From positions 37,983,842-38,047,841 of the forward strand of contig CM059569.1 of the NCBI GenBank assembly GCA_030386875.1: a DNA stretch of 64,000 nt, read 5' to 3'. The notes beneath the pieces are model-generated. The model was not told where the DNA came from and made no database searches. It was given only the letters and a program-made list of their open reading frames with translations. The stretch is from Morinoia aosen (Eukaryota; Arthropoda; Malacostraca; Amphipoda; Talitridae). How positions within the stretch are numbered: position 1 is the first letter of the stretch; each line of letters begins with the position of its first letter. Shown in pieces: positions 36,201-48,700 of this stretch. The position numbers were made by a program, and so were the translations under genes.

Positions 36201-36233
36201 GTTTATGAAAAGAATATAAAGGAAGAGTTATGA
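27248..36233 (+). CDS. SIL1: SIL1 nucleotide-exchange factor for BiP
   Basis: Eight coding exons: 27248-27458, 29887-30206, 30874-31090, 32664-32833, 33136-33288, 34547-34711, 35949-36233, with phases matching (seven listed; I found no separate eighth exon, so the coding part is seven exons). The product is about 506 residues (human about 461). It opens with a hydrophobic signal peptide (MKFFILLVALLFYMCAFVSA), then an acidic low-complexity stretch, a conserved YRINMATGLKEAKL block, and helical armadillo-like repeats (ADFEYLLHNSDNAL, LGSLVRHFPLAQQQ, LLSDLLTERHG). It ends KEEL, a KDEL-like ER-retrieval signal. Known role: exchange factor for HSPA5/BiP in the ER lumen. The intron after 33288 appears to use a GC donor. 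The last acceptor (35948) is the only nearby AG that keeps the frame. Confidence 0.92.
27513..27734. mobile_element. TTAA-type MITE with CCACCGGTGG core
   Basis: Left end ttacacattgactgtgacgg, right TTAA at 27731-27734. An internal palindrome cccaccggtggg lies near 27699-27710. It is related to the copies at 31406 and 62690. Confidence 0.6.
28093..29507. mobile_element. Outer hAT-like palindromic element in SIL1 intron 1
   Basis: Ends are inverted (ggtaaatgttgaggactt at left; aagtcctcaacatttacc at right) with aaaatag on both outer sides (28086-28092, 29508-29514). After the nested insertion (28169-28715 plus its duplication), the left arm resumes at 28716-29007 and pairs with 29244-29437, including about 45 bp around aaagaggttgggtcgtgagg and its complement. 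Arms total roughly 250 bp or more, so the transcript could fold into a long hairpin. No coding frame is seen. Confidence 0.78.
28169..28715. mobile_element. Nested hAT-like MITE with 8-bp target duplication
   Basis: A 547-bp element with inverted ends (ggtaaatctgaagga and complement, about 34 of the outer 36 bases matching), flanked by caaaataa at 28161-28168 and 28716-28723. The interior repeats a ttttcttctatgcacttttc module at about 28250 and 28409 directly and at about 28610 inverted. Internal sequence is shared with the outer element, so both belong to one family. Confidence 0.82.
30207..30873 (+). other. SIL1 intron 2
   Basis: AT-rich, with no repeat or RNA recognised. Confidence 0.5.
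31339..31850 (+). repeat. Dispersed repeat R1, copy interrupted by a MITE
   Basis: Head tgtgagggctccagctgagag; the sequence stops at gttatgtta (31408) and resumes at ttaaggacc (31631). The 229-bp insert is the TTAA-type MITE at 31406-31634. The copy ends gggaggcttaaactgac. Confidence 0.8.
31406..31634. mobile_element. TTAA-type MITE nested in R1
   Basis: 229 bp. Ends TTAGCACTTTGACTGCGAC and the complement of gccgcagtctaagtgttaa (about 16 of 19 match). Uninterrupted R1 copies show gttatgttaagg at this point, so the insertion site was TTAA. An internal ccaccggtgg lies at 31430-31439. Confidence 0.82.
32878..33102 (+). mobile_element. hAT-like CRE-bearing MITE, copy 3
   Basis: About 225 bp, left end cacggtagaagaaacaagg; the right end is eroded (ccctcccgtg). 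Two TGACGTCA octamers lie inside. It fills most of the 302-bp SIL1 intron between the exons ending 32833 and starting 33136, and like copy 2 it ends 33 bp before an exon. No clear duplication remains. Confidence 0.7.
33289..33294 (+). other. Inferred GC splice donor of SIL1
   Basis: The exon ends TGG AAG at 33288 and the intron begins GCAGGT. Using this donor joins LRWK to MMKLLSDLL in phase with no gap against human SIL1 (LAVRVVTLLYDL). The nearest GT (33293) would shift the frame. Confidence 0.75.
34138..34533. repeat. Two partial R1 copies head to head
   Basis: 34138-34398 is R1 on the minus strand (tttaagtctccc, gccatttagtatgg, gaagttcatgaaacaaga). 34400-34533 is the 3' part of R1 on the plus strand (gtccatactaaatggcacc, gggcggctttcaactaac). 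It ends 13 bp before the SIL1 exon at 34547. Confidence 0.75.
35118..35722 (+). repeat. Dispersed repeat R1, interrupted by a retroposon
   Basis: Head gggcccgagctgacagttag to ggctttctttttgttga, then a 304-bp insert, then R1 resumes at ttctttttgttgaaataaaa and runs to gggaggctaaaactaac. It lies in the last SIL1 intron. Confidence 0.8.
35158..35461 (-). mobile_element. 5'-truncated non-LTR retroposon with (TAC)n-like tail
   Basis: A 304-bp insert flanked by the 13-bp duplication ttctttttgttga (35145-35157 and 35462-35474). The left edge on the + strand is (tag)n, so on the minus strand the element ends in a (CTA)n tail. No coding domain remains to classify it. Confidence 0.75.
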
Positions 36234-36831
36234 CGCTGAGTTCGTCATTAAAAATGTGTTTGGGTGTGTGAGTTGTCTTATGTTTTGCATTATTTATTGT
36301 AATTAATGTACCACTTTTCTCTAGTTCTGCTGATAAATTGTGTTCAATTTTCACACCTTGGTGATGTGCATGTATCATGTGTAGACCTGCTGTTAGTGCG
36401 TTCAACTCTTGCCACACTTCACTGTTTCGCCAGTAGTTAATGAGATTGATCGCGTAACAGATCCCCGACGCACCTTGCGACCGATTGTAATTAAACTGTG
36501 ATGCAGATTTGTTCTGAAAAATTTCGTATTTTACTTCAACCATGGAATGAATTAGAGTTTGAATCAATGTCAAGTAATTTCTGCATTATAACATTTCGAT
36601 CTCTGTTGAATTACCAGTGCACATTTAAAGCAGTTGTCTCCTTCATTCTAATGAAAGTGGCGTGGGCGAAGGAAATAAAGAACCATCAGAAAAGGAACTT
36701 ACCTGGCGTTAAATATGGTGTGTGCAAGTCTCGAGTCCAATTGCAATTCGTGGGTGTCTACGATTTGGGGGCTAATTTTCAAACAAGTAATGACGTCTTG
36801 ATATAGTTGAGAACGTAAGTTCTGGTAAAGT

Positions 36832-37190
36832 TAGTTTATTAGTTTATTAGTTAGTTTAAGCCTCCCTATCCTCAACAATGAGATGTAAAGAGAGGAAGGA
36901 AGAAGGCACCATTTAGTATGGAGTTGAGGGAACGTGGAATCTATGCAGAAAGGGCACAGAAACAGAAAGCTAAGAAAGAAGTTCATGAAACAAGAAAAAG
37001 TTGAAGAAGAAAGTGGTAGGCGGTGAAAAACAGGACAGCAGTGAACCGAAAAAAAGATGGTCCGTAACACAACAAAACCTATTCTATTTTAACAAAAGAA
37101 AGCCTACCTAACCTTTAGCTCGGGCCCTCACATTGTCCCCCTGGGAGCGCTAGTTCCCATAGATACAATAATTGTATCCCCCTGAGGGGA
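36832..37190 (-). repeat. Dispersed repeat R1, longest minus-strand copy
   Basis: Contains the R1 motifs on the minus strand and extends past the usual head to a segment with ctgggagcgctag and gatacaataattgtatc, which may be the true 5' part. The 3' end shows repeated ctaataaa units. Confidence 0.75.
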
Positions 37191-38284
37191 GTTCTGGTAA
37201 ATCGACCGACTTACGTTACTCGTTATAAGACGCTTTATGAGGAAATCAACTCAAAATAACATATCTTCTCAACTGTATCAGCAAGATGACATTAATGCTT
37301 TGAAAAATCTGGCGTCTGCCCGATGGGGTCATGTCAAACAGATGATGAATGCAAATAAAACAAGACCCAGATGATCTCGTTTTACAGTCACAGACAAGCC
37401 GAAGCGTCAACAGAGAGCCGCCACAAGTAGTAGAATTACGCTAAAGTGACAAGAAGCGGGAAGGGAAACTGCGTCTTACTGCAGCCAAGCAATGGCCATG
37501 TTTTTGTACAAAATATTTAGTACTGCGAGCCAACAATGATAACTCCACGTGTTTTTTTTAATCCAACCGTCAGCGATGGTCATTCTAATACACAGTTAGT
37601 GTGCAGGACCCCAACAATAAATATAGATTTTGTGTAACCAAAAACGTGCATTACGAGAAAGAATAGAGTTCTATTTATATGGCTGTAGTGAGACAACTTA
37701 GCCCCTCATATGAGAGAAAATCTGCTCGTCTACATCCAGCCGGAAGAAAACTTCCTCTGAATGGTGAAAAGTATGGGCTTGTTTCCCTAGGGAAGTTTGT
37801 TATGATTCACTTAAATGAACACATTGTTCCCTGTATTGTTAAACCGGTCAAGTTAAACCGTTAAACATCAACTCTGAAACGTCTATTAGCGCTGTGTCTG
37901 TACAGAACGAGAAACTGTAAGTTATCTAAGAAGCTTTCTTACTATTTCAAATGTACAGCGAGTTCATAAGTTACATATTTATCACAACATTGAACCTAAG
38001 CCACCAGTAGAATGAATGAAATGTTACATCTGCACTCGCACTAAGTTTCGGTCTATTGTTGGCCCCTTCCCTACAACATTGACATACCACTGATGGAGGG
38101 CAGTCACGACGCGCATAAACATGATGAACTAATTACCCAAAAGAAGTAGTCAGAAAAGTTTTCCTGGTCATTTGGACAGAAAACAATTTTTAAGCTTTAG
38201 CCAAAACAAATAATCGTCGGTAGTCTAGTAAATTAACTGCTTTCAGCTTCGCAAATGAAAGGCAAACAGTTCTACACTGAATAA

Positions 38285-38600
38285 TATTGACTTGTTAGCT
38301 TGGGCCTCCCTTCCAAAAAACTGTGTTCTCACAGAGATCGAAGGAATACACAATCTACTTGAAATTAAGGAAACGGAAATATATGCGCAATATATCCCAA
38401 ACATAGGAACATGATTGAATGAAATTTATGAAATTAAATACAAGTTGAAAGGAGAAGTAATAGAATCTAAAAATAACAACAGCAGTGAACAAAAGAAAAT
38501 GATCCAACATGAAGCGAAAAAAAAAAATTTAACTGAAAAAATGAAAACCTTAATTTTTAGGTCGAGACGTCACATCGTCTTTCTGTGAACGCTAATGCCC
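38285..38600 (-). repeat. Dispersed repeat R1, diverged minus-strand copy
   Basis: Retains gaaatttatgaaattaaata, cagcagtgaac and ctcacat-like head motifs in R1 order, plus a gatacaacagttgtatc-like end near 38600-38620. Similarity is lower than in other copies. Confidence 0.55.
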
Positions 38601-41600
38601 ACAGATACAACAGTTGCATCTTCATACGTACGCTCTGAGCTTAATAAATGAACAGCTAAGAGACGAAATAGTTCAGCTCATTTCACACGAAATTCCTCTA
38701 CAGTACACGGCAGAAGGCGGTAATCTGCTTTAGCAGGTCATAGCTGAAGTAGAAGGTATGTCATTTATTAGCGCAGCGAGAGGCCTTAGCACGAGACTCA
38801 TTCTGAAATGAACCACTTATATCACTTTTGTTACATATTTCTCTGTCTCATTTTTACCTAAGGAATGGAAATCTTAACTAGTACCACTACTATTAAAAGT
38901 ATTCAAGAATCATTATTTAACCCTCACCCAACACACTTCTGTAAAAGAGAGAGTAGGTACCTAAACCATTAACCATAAATTTACCGTGGTGGCTTCTCCT
39001 TTTTCTAACATTAAAGTTGTTCGTGTTCATAAAAAAATACATCTTGATTTCTATAGCAGCCGAGACAACATAACAGTACAGGTATTATTAAAGAAGTCTA
39101 TCACACGCAATTCAATGAGAGACGAACATACTGAAAAACTCGTCCTGTCTTTCGTACGGACGACACAGTAAATATGCTTCGTGACGGGCTACAGCTTTTC
39201 ACTGAAGTGTCCAATGACGATCGTTTTGCCAAACAACACAAGAATATATTAAATGTAGACACGAATACACTAGAAATATGAATAAGCCCTTAAAATAGTT
39301 ACGAATAAGTTTTCTAGCGCACAGTAACACACGATGGCGATGAAAGATACTAAAATTAATGAAAAGAAAAGACTTGAACGAGTGACAAATACGGATCTTC
39401 TTGTTAGGTAAAGACTATGTTGGACTTCAAAATAAAAAATAACCTAATTACGAAAAAATACAATATCCTCAAACAAGTACGAGCAATGCTATCGAGAACT
39501 TGGGCCTCAGGCACAGTAAGACAATTGCTCTCTGAAAGTGTTTCTAGGGAGAAGTTGTCCAAGTGCATCCGTTTCTCAACCATGCCACTTTACTTCTCAC
39601 CAAATGTGTCAAAACTGCAAGTGCAGCTGTACACTTCACACAAAACAATTCTGCCCGGAATCCGTGTACAGTCCAGAGACTAACTGACTTCACATGACTA
39701 AATTGAACACGTTTCGAAAGAATGTGTTCATTACAGAACAGACACAGGTTGTCAGCGCTTGAACTGCAACATAAAATCATTGCTGGAGGTCGAAACACGA
39801 TTGGGCATGAATAGAAATTACCTTAAATGATGCATGAGCCACTCACCTCGGCAACAGACGAAAAATGACAAAGCAAACCTAACTCGCAAACTCAAACTAA
39901 GAACAATTGTCACAGCCAGTCCTGTTAAATTTGCTTTCAATAGCAAGTTATTTCTCAGAACCCAATGCAGAGGCCTCCAGAGACGCTATGTTGGGCAGCA
40001 TAATTCACCATATTCTTGCACGAGGCTTAAACATTTCACCACATCAAGTCAACAATAGAAACGCTCGTGATCCCGAAATACTCTCAGAGACATCTATTTT
40101 CACCCTAATGAGCCCCTTCTCCTGTATTGGCCAAGCCCATACAACTCCTTAACTGTAAATGATAATGGCATCTGATATCGTTTTAGTCGCCCACTATTTT
40201 GTTTTTGAGAGTGGTGAGAAACCCATAATGCCCCCAACTTCAAATTTCTGGTCATCGCGCTTGAGGTTGAGGAGTCTTGCACAGCTGACAGTTGTCTGTA
40301 GCTAACTCAAAAAGAATACAGAAGTGCTGCACGAACCACGCAACTCTCGATCATTTTAAACAATAGCAAATTACGAGCAGGTAAATCCTAAAGTCTACAC
40401 ATTATTAGTTAAAGGTTGATCAGTGAAAAAAGTAAACGGTAATAACTCTTACATTCAGAGAGCTTGAGCGCCAATACGCATGCGCATTTTTTACAGTAAC
40501 ATTATTCCTATTTCTTTAACAAAGCCAGAAATCAACAGACACGAGAGTCGCATAAAACCAATAGGTATTAAACACATTCGTATAGACAAAAAGTCAGCAG
40601 TGATAAATTAATTAAAAAATTAGAAGCCCAACAAAAATATCTGAAGTTCATGGTGTTCATGATTTGGTTGAAAAATGATTTTGAATGGGCCAGATAACAA
40701 GAAATAGGCTACCATTCTATTCTCCAAAGAAAATCAAGCAAGAGTTCTAATTTTCTATGAAAAACTGGCCTCAGCTTCATCATAATCCTCAAGAAAGCAA
40801 CACCATCATAGAACTCTGCGAGGGAGACAACCATAAAAATAAAAAATGAAACAACAAGAATAGAATTTCATTCTGGCTTCACGTGGTTTCATCCCCATTA
40901 CGGATCTACGAGCTCATCACACAACCACCACAGAAAGCCTGACAACAGTACAGGGAACATGGGAAATGCATGAGCAGAGTTAATGAACTATGAGAAAGCC
41001 ATATGTATACATAAATAATGACCAATATGGACAAATGTAGAGTACTTTCTTAGCTCACCCCGTTAAATATAAGAAATTTACCTTACCGTATTCTATGGGA
41101 GTACTTATTACAGTTTGCTTGACATTTCCATAAGGTTGAAGCGAGCAGCCAATTGAGGAGGACATCTGTTCAGAATTTCTACATGACCAAAGCATCGCTA
41201 CTCCCTTATAATGAAATGCGAGGGCGAACACATGCGGTGTCAACAAGAGCAGCTTTAGGATCAGCTTCAAGACAAGAAGTCTTAGAAAAGCCCTGACATG
41301 AGCTAGAGACATTGCATCTACCTTCGAGTAGCCTGAAATAGCTGTCCTGAAGAACGGTTCTTTTCTACATAGTCTTTGATGCTTTAAACAAAGAGGCACT
41401 TGGCTCACTCATTAACCACAATTTTTAAGAAGAGTTATAATTTGAGATTTTCATTCGTTCATCAACGCCCGTGTCCACACCCAGAAGGAATGAAAAAGAA
41501 TATTTTTTACTCTTATTCGATTTCACTAAATTAGCTTTACCCTTCATTCAATATATGACGACGTGCATTTTTAATGCCTAACAGAAACACGTTTTCAGGG

Positions 41601-42738
41601 CCAAAGTCTCTAAAAACTAATAAAATGGTAACCTTAGTTTGTGTGGACGCTTTGCCGCTCAAGGCGCGTGGTGAAAGATGCCCAAGCATCCAATCAAAAC
41701 AGTAATCATATTTTGATGCGATACAATACTTCAGCCTAATTGGCAGCCACATAACGGAACACCTTTAAAGCGCAACATAACCTAACAAATAGAACCAAAC
41801 ACACATTTCAGCTCACCAAAGTACAAGAAAAAAAATGCTCCAAGTAAACGGATAGCAACATTTGTTACTAATCATTAAGATTAATAGAGCACAAGAGATT
41901 TTTTACAACATTCATGAAAGAGCCATGAAGTGATGGAAGTACGATTCAGGAATATCAAGATTCAATTAGTGTGTGCAAGAACTCACAGAGACCCTTTGTG
42001 GGCTGTAACACCCACAGGCCGCAGACTAACTCCACTTCCACACTTTGTATCACCCGTTGCCTTTGAAAACGATATCTACATCGTGGTGCGACACATTTCA
42101 GTCATACGTTACAAGGACTAGATAAATACACTAATGCCACACAATTACAGCCAGTCTAGAGCACGTGAACACGAATAGCAGAGATAAATTTCGAATATGA
42201 ATTAGAAAAGTACATCCATCCTCATCACCGACAAATGCAACACGGTCGTTATATGACACTTGGGTCTCTTAACAATCATTCCATAAAAATGACCCAAGAG
42301 ACAACAAGGAAGAATAGCCCCGCATCGCAGAATTAGGATGCAACAACGAGCTCCTCTTGCTCAGCCACAGAGCCAAAACCTGCAGTCAGGTGTGGCAAAA
42401 AGGACAACTCGGCTAGCAAACTTTGTTTGGCAAGCAAAAAGTGTAAACAGTGAAGTAACTGTGTTCCACAAAGTCTGAGTCCAGTCAGATATAATAGCAC
42501 ATAGAAAACTAAATGCCCTCAATCATAGCTCATGATACGAATTGTTAAAGATTTTACTGTGAGATGGGAAGCAACAGGGCAAAACATTCTATCCAACCGC
42601 GATATTTCCATGGATGTCTTTTCATTAGAGCCAGGGACGCTGAAGAAGAATAAAATTTTCTCACTACGGACGCTCAAATCTGTGCGCCAGTATCTGCAAT
42701 GGAGTCTGCCACAAGAATATGTGAGAAACTCGAAGTAA

Positions 42739-45700
42739 TTAGCCGTCAGCCAGAGGCGGAGTGACCCAACCATATTTCTCGTGAGTCCTCACAAGGGAAC
42801 GGAAGCTCGCCTCGGCTGCCTTCTGGTTGAAGTCCTTCAGCGGCTTGCGGGAGATCCGCGCCTGCACACACAAATTCCATTTTATTCCCACGACGACAAT
42901 TAACCCCGTATCGTCTAATTTTTCTACTCATATTACCGGCTTTATAACCTCTTATTAGACTGACTCTAGCATTAGGTTGTCTCCAGCATCAAATTAGAGA
43001 CGGGACTGCCACTCGGCAGTGAACTTCACAAGACACGAAAGAGCATCTACTTGACGAGGAATAAAACACACGAGCATTTTTATTGAGTGTACCGTGTGGG
43101 GAACGTGAGGCGGTAGAGGGTTGAAGTAACTGGCTATACATGTGGCGTGGAGCGTTTATATTCACGTATGATTCTATCCACAACTTTTTAGAACAATGGT
43201 TATAAAATTTCTTGCAAGGTCAACACAGCTCCGATGACTCACATAATATCTCGAAAATTCACAGAAATTTATTAATGGTGATTCTTCGATAAGATTACAG
43301 CTGTACATGAAATACAATTACAGCTGTACATGAAATACAATTACAGCTGTATCATTGAAAAATCGTTCATATCAGTCGGTGAAAAGCAGACTACAAGTAG
43401 GTGTCGTCCATAACACAGGAATGGAAAGGAGGACACAGGAATGGAAAGGAGGACACAGATTTTAAGATAACTCATATGGTAGCAGAAAGAATAAACAAAA
43501 GATCTAATCAGATTTCCAAATTCATAATTCTAGGGGTGGTTTTGAAGCTCTTAAATCTAAGCATAGAGGCCGAAGGTAGCTTTCGAGACTTAAATTTAAG
43601 TATGAGTACAAGGATAGGTTTAGGAGCCTGAAGACAGATAGATGCTCTAGGTTATGGAAGAACTCGCTTTTGCACCTTGCTCCCATCTTGATATCCATAG
43701 ATACAACAGATGGAATAGTTAAAAGCATGAACTCGCTATTAACTTACATGTCCCTTGACGAGGCTGGCTGCCAGCTGCATGATGGTCGCCTCGATGGTGT
43801 AGGCAGAGGCCCAGCCGCGCGGGGTGAGCAACTCCATGCAGATCGCGCCGCCCTCCATCACGAAGCCCTACCAACATCAATACAATCGTACACGGCACAT
43901 CAAAAATTACAAGCTATTCGGTCTTTTCCTTAAATATATCTCCCAAAAGTGGACGACAAACAAATATATCCATCCTAACAGTACCCGCCATTAAAGTATT
44001 CTTGTACTTGTGCACTGGTGAAACTCGCATCACAGATTCGCTGTTTGTTAAGTAGCGGATTCCAAATAAAATACGTAAATGAATAAACAATACGAGTATC
44101 ATCAGCCAAGATGCAATTCGTGAAGGAAATTTGGCATTAATCAGCCCGAGGGTAAACTCTTAGTTGCACATAAGGATATTAACCTCACAACATCAGGATA
44201 TTAGCCTCACAACATCAGGATATTAGCCTCACAACATCAGAATATTAGCCTCACAACATAAGGATATTAACCTCACAACATGAGGATATTAGCCTCACAA
44301 TTTGGAAAACATCAATTGAAGACCCAGCTGGACAATATTAGGCTAGAGTGCTTAACAATATTTCTGAAAGCTCATTATTCCTGGAACAATGAGATTATTA
44401 TTATTATTATTGTAATTGTTTAACCACCGTTACCACTAACAAGCGATCCGCACAGTGAGTCGCAGTAACATATTACATTTCAAGCACAATTCAAACTAAA
44501 ATTATAAATGGCATCACTATCAATTTGCCTGTCTTTATAATTTAGAACTCATGGGAAATTAGATTACATAGAATAAGTCAGCTTCTTGGAGAAACCTATA
44601 GAGGCCTCCCCCCAATTCAACCGGGCTCGAGTCTCCCAGCAACTCGCTCATCACCACCTCGCTCTGACCGAAGTAACGGCGTCTTAGTGCAGCATATCGT
44701 TGGCACTCGGTGAGAATGTGTTTTACACTCACAGTAACTTGACACTGGAGACATTGCGGCGGCGCAGTCCCGTTCATCAAATACTCATGCGTTAGAAGTG
44801 TATGTCCAATACGGAGGCGACACAGCTTTATCTCCCACTCCCGGTTGGTCCAGCAGCTTGTTCGGAGGGGTTGCGTCGTGTCCTTAATTTCTCGGAGTTT
44901 GTTCTCAGTCACTTCACGCCAGTCATGATTCCAATTTTGATGGACGAGTCTTTTAAAGGCACATGCGAAGTCTCCGCGAGGCATTCCTTTGCGTATCTGG
45001 CGCTCTCGTTGGGTGGCAGACTGTGCAGCCTCGTCAGCTCTCTCGTTTCCCGCCACACCCACATGGCTAGGCACCCAGCACAATGTATAATTTTTTCCGA
45101 TCTCAGTCATCAGCGTTAGGATCTGCGTCATTATAGGATGGGTGTTGCAGGGTTTTATCATACTTTGTAGGGCGCTACGACAGTCTGAGACGATTGTGAT
45201 CATACTCGTATCCACCGCTCGAGATGCGCGCACCGCGGACAGTATTGCACACAACTCAGCTGTGAACACCGAAGCCACTGAAGGGAGTTTGACCGCTAGT
45301 ATGTTTAACCCATGGACGGCTGCATATGCCGTGCCATGTTCAGTTCTAGATCCATCGGTAAAGAAGACAGCTGTTTCAGAGTGACGTACGAAGTGATCGA
45401 GGAATAGGGCTCTGGATGGGGCTGCACCAAGCAGTCGTTTATGCAGGTCAGCCAGTTCACTGCACACAGCTATCGGGGGAGAGACCCACGGCGCAATGGG
45501 GGAGACGCTTTCCGGAGCCACGCACTCCAGTGAGATGTCATAGTTTCTTAGTATCGTTTGCAGGCGAAGATAAAATGGTTTGGGGCTTCTTTCGTTTGCA
45601 TGCAGGCGTCCCGAAGCACAGCGAATTTTTGAGAGAATTTGTTGAGCAGGATCAGAGAGCAGTCTAAGGTAATAGTTTACGATCTTTATTTCCAGGTAAT

Positions 45701-48700
45701 ACGCTAAAGGTTTTATTCCGGTTTCTGCATGGAGAGATAAGATAGGTGAACTTTTGAACGCACCAGTAGCTACCCGAAGGGCAGAATTCTGCACAGTGTG
45801 CAATGATTTCATTAGGGTAGCACATGCAGAGCTATAAGCTTCTGAGCCATAGTCCAATTTTGGCTTTAGTAGACCCATATAAAGACGGAGCAAGGTTTGC
45901 CGATCTGCTCCATACTGGGTATGGGATATGACTTTCATTAAGTTTATGTGTTGTGAACATGATCGTTTGAGGGATTGGATGTGAGGCCGCCAGGTAAGGC
46001 TCGAGTCGAAGATTAATCCCAGATACTTGAATTGTTCAACATGTGGTAGCACTGCATTGTTTAGATGAAGTTCGGGGGAGGCTTTCAGACAGCCACGAGT
46101 ACGGCAGAAATGCATAGTCACTGTTTTGGATGGGGAGAATTGAAATCCAGTGGTTGCTGTCCATTGCGTGAGGTGGTTAATAGCGATCTGCAATTGTCGT
46201 TTTAGGAACTCCGGTTTTTTGCCCGACACATAGATGACGAAGTCATCTACGTATAGAAGCCGATGGACACTCTGCGGAATTTCATCAGCGATATCATTTA
46301 TGGCAACAAGGAAACACACGCAGCTGAGGATACTTCCCTGAGGGACTCCTCCTCGGAGGCTCTTGGTTGACGAGTGGACATTCTGGAGACGGACTCTAAT
46401 TTTTCTATTATTCATGAAATTGTGTAGGAAAGCAAGAAGGTGCCCATGTATACCATATTTCTGAAGTTTCAGTAGGATTCCGTATGTCCATGCGGTGTCA
46501 TATGCTTTCTGTAGGTCAAAGAAGACGGCAACAAGGTGATTCTTTGAAGTAATACTCGAAGCGATGTGTGATGACAGCGTCACCAAATGGTCGGTGGTAC
46601 TTCGGTTCTTCCGGAAGCCAGATTGGATATTTACTATTTTCCTAGTCGATTCCAAAAACCAGACTAGTCTCCTGTTAACAATTTTTTCAAGCAGTTTGCT
46701 TAAGCATGAGGTGAGAGCAATTGGACGGTAACTATTTGGAGATGTCGGATCTTTACCAGCTTTTAAAATTGCTATTATTATTGTTAGTGACCAAGTTGCT
46801 GGGAATTCCTGCTGGGACCATATTTTGTTGAAGAGAGAGAGTACTGCAGGGAGGAAGGTTTCGTGGGCTTTTTTAATCATGCTGTACGAGATGTCATCAT
46901 GGCCGGGAGCGCTATCGCTGGCTGTGCGTAAGGCAGTTTTAAGTTCTGACATGGTTAAGGGGCTATTGTATGCTTCATTGTCTCCCCCCAACCGCAGAGG
47001 TCTTCCTTCCCACCTTTCCTTATATCGCGTGAAGGATGCGTCGACGGTTGCGTTATCACTCACTGATGAGAAGTGTTCCGCCAGCATCTCCGCAGCTTCC
47101 AGCAATGTTTCAGTCAGGTTGTTCGTACGGGGATCTCTCAACTTTGGGGTAGGAGTCAATTTAAATTTTCCGGACAGCTTTTGGACTTTTTTCCATACTA
47201 AGTTTAGGCTGGTTTTGATATTTATACTACTGATGAAAGCTTTCCAGGATGATTGTTTACTTGTCAGGAAGGTCTTCCGGCAGATTGCCTTTGCTCTATT
47301 GTATCGGATCCTGTTATACGCATTTTTACATCTTTCCAAGGCTCTTTCAGCTCGCGTACGCTCGCGCTTTGCCATTTCGCACTCAGAGTTCCACCACGGT
47401 ACCAGAGGTCGCGGTAGAGAGCCGCTCTTGCGAGGTATGGATGTATCAGCAGCTTGCTGTAAGATGTTGGTCAAAGTAGCTGTGTGATCCTCAACATTCT
47501 TTCCATTCAGCTGGTCGATATCCTCACTTGACAACTGGGTCAGTCTGCTAAACAGAGTCCAATTTCCTTTGTTTAGGTCATACCGTTCATATCTGGCTTG
47601 CATATTTTGAGGATGGACAGGATCGAGATGGATAGGGTAGTGATCGCTGTCATAAAGGTTTGCATTAACATGGTATTTAAAATCCATATAGCAGTCAGGA
47701 GAGCATAGTGTTAAATCGATGACAGAGAGGGATCCCGTCTGCCTGTGAAAATGTGTAGGTTGTCCGTCGTTCATGATACAGATGTTATTTTCTCTTACTA
47801 TTCTTTCCATGAGTTGTCCTTTATCATTTACCACGTTGTCATTCCATAGTTGGTTTCGAGCATTGAAGTCCCCCATTATAATATACGGGGTAGGCAGCTG
47901 GGAAATCAAATTTTCAACTTCTTGGTGTTGTATATTGATGTGCGGCAAGTAGACCGAGCATATGGTGTATGTCCGGTGCAGATTAATACGTAGTACTACT
48001 GCTTGCAACGTGGTACGCAAGTCAATCCGGTGATGCGGTATTGTCCTGTGGATCAATATTGCAGCGCCCCGCTCGTGATCATCAGCGCGGGTCACACCAG
48101 AGGTATAGAGAGAGTACTGAGTGGGTGGTGTCACCGTTCTGTCCCGGAGCATGGTCTCTTGAAGGCAGACACATGCAGGGTGGTATAGATTGAGGAGTTG
48201 TTTAAGTTCACAGAATTTGGTTCGGTACGATTCTAAATTCCATTGAATAAATGAATCAAAATTCATTTACAAATAGAGGTACTGGTTTGTTTTCCTTCAG
48301 GTTCCGATCACTTGAATTTTTTGGCTTTCTGCTGATCTCGATGCTCGGTCTCGGCTTCTTGATGGTGGCGATGTCGTCCGCTGTTTCTTGGTTGGTGCAG
48401 TAGGTTTCGGTTTGTAGGTCATTGAGTTTCTACTGGAGTTGCCATCGTCATCGTCGCTTCCATAGCCTTGGAGGTTTGTAAGGCTGGAAGTTGCCTCCCT
48501 CCGCTTGAAAGAGTATTTGGTGAGAGAAGCCGGCGTAGGTTTTTGGCCTTTCACTGTTTTAGGGGGTTCTCCGTTTGGCTCCAGTTGTTTTCGTTGTCGG
48601 TTGTAGACTGTAGGCACCTTGGGCTTAGAGAGTGTGGCGTTATTTATTTCTTTTTGCGTCGTCCTTTTCGGTGAAATGATGGGTTGGGAGACGGCAACTG

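Larger units (their letters stand above)
36234..42738. other. Region between SIL1 and UBE2QL1 3' ends (convergent)
   Basis: The two genes converge here. ATTAAA at 36247 is a possible SIL1 polyadenylation signal. R1 copies lie at 36832 and 38285 (minus). A short segment at about 41466-41654 has gtgtccacac/gtgtggac ends that may be another MITE. The rest, including probable UBE2QL1 3' UTR, has only short open stretches that I do not trust. Confidence 0.5.

Noticed and set aside
41055-41752. Minus-strand frames of 117 and 71 residues
   Set aside because: No family motif; part of this interval has MITE-like inverted ends and lies in the probable UBE2QL1 3' region.
44173-44303. Direct repeats as a CRISPR-like array
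   Set aside because: Units are contiguous with no spacers, and the sequence is plainly a eukaryotic intron.
46825-47487. 220-residue + strand frames inside both LINE copies
   Set aside because: They are antisense shadows of the conserved endonuclease/reverse-transcriptase frame.
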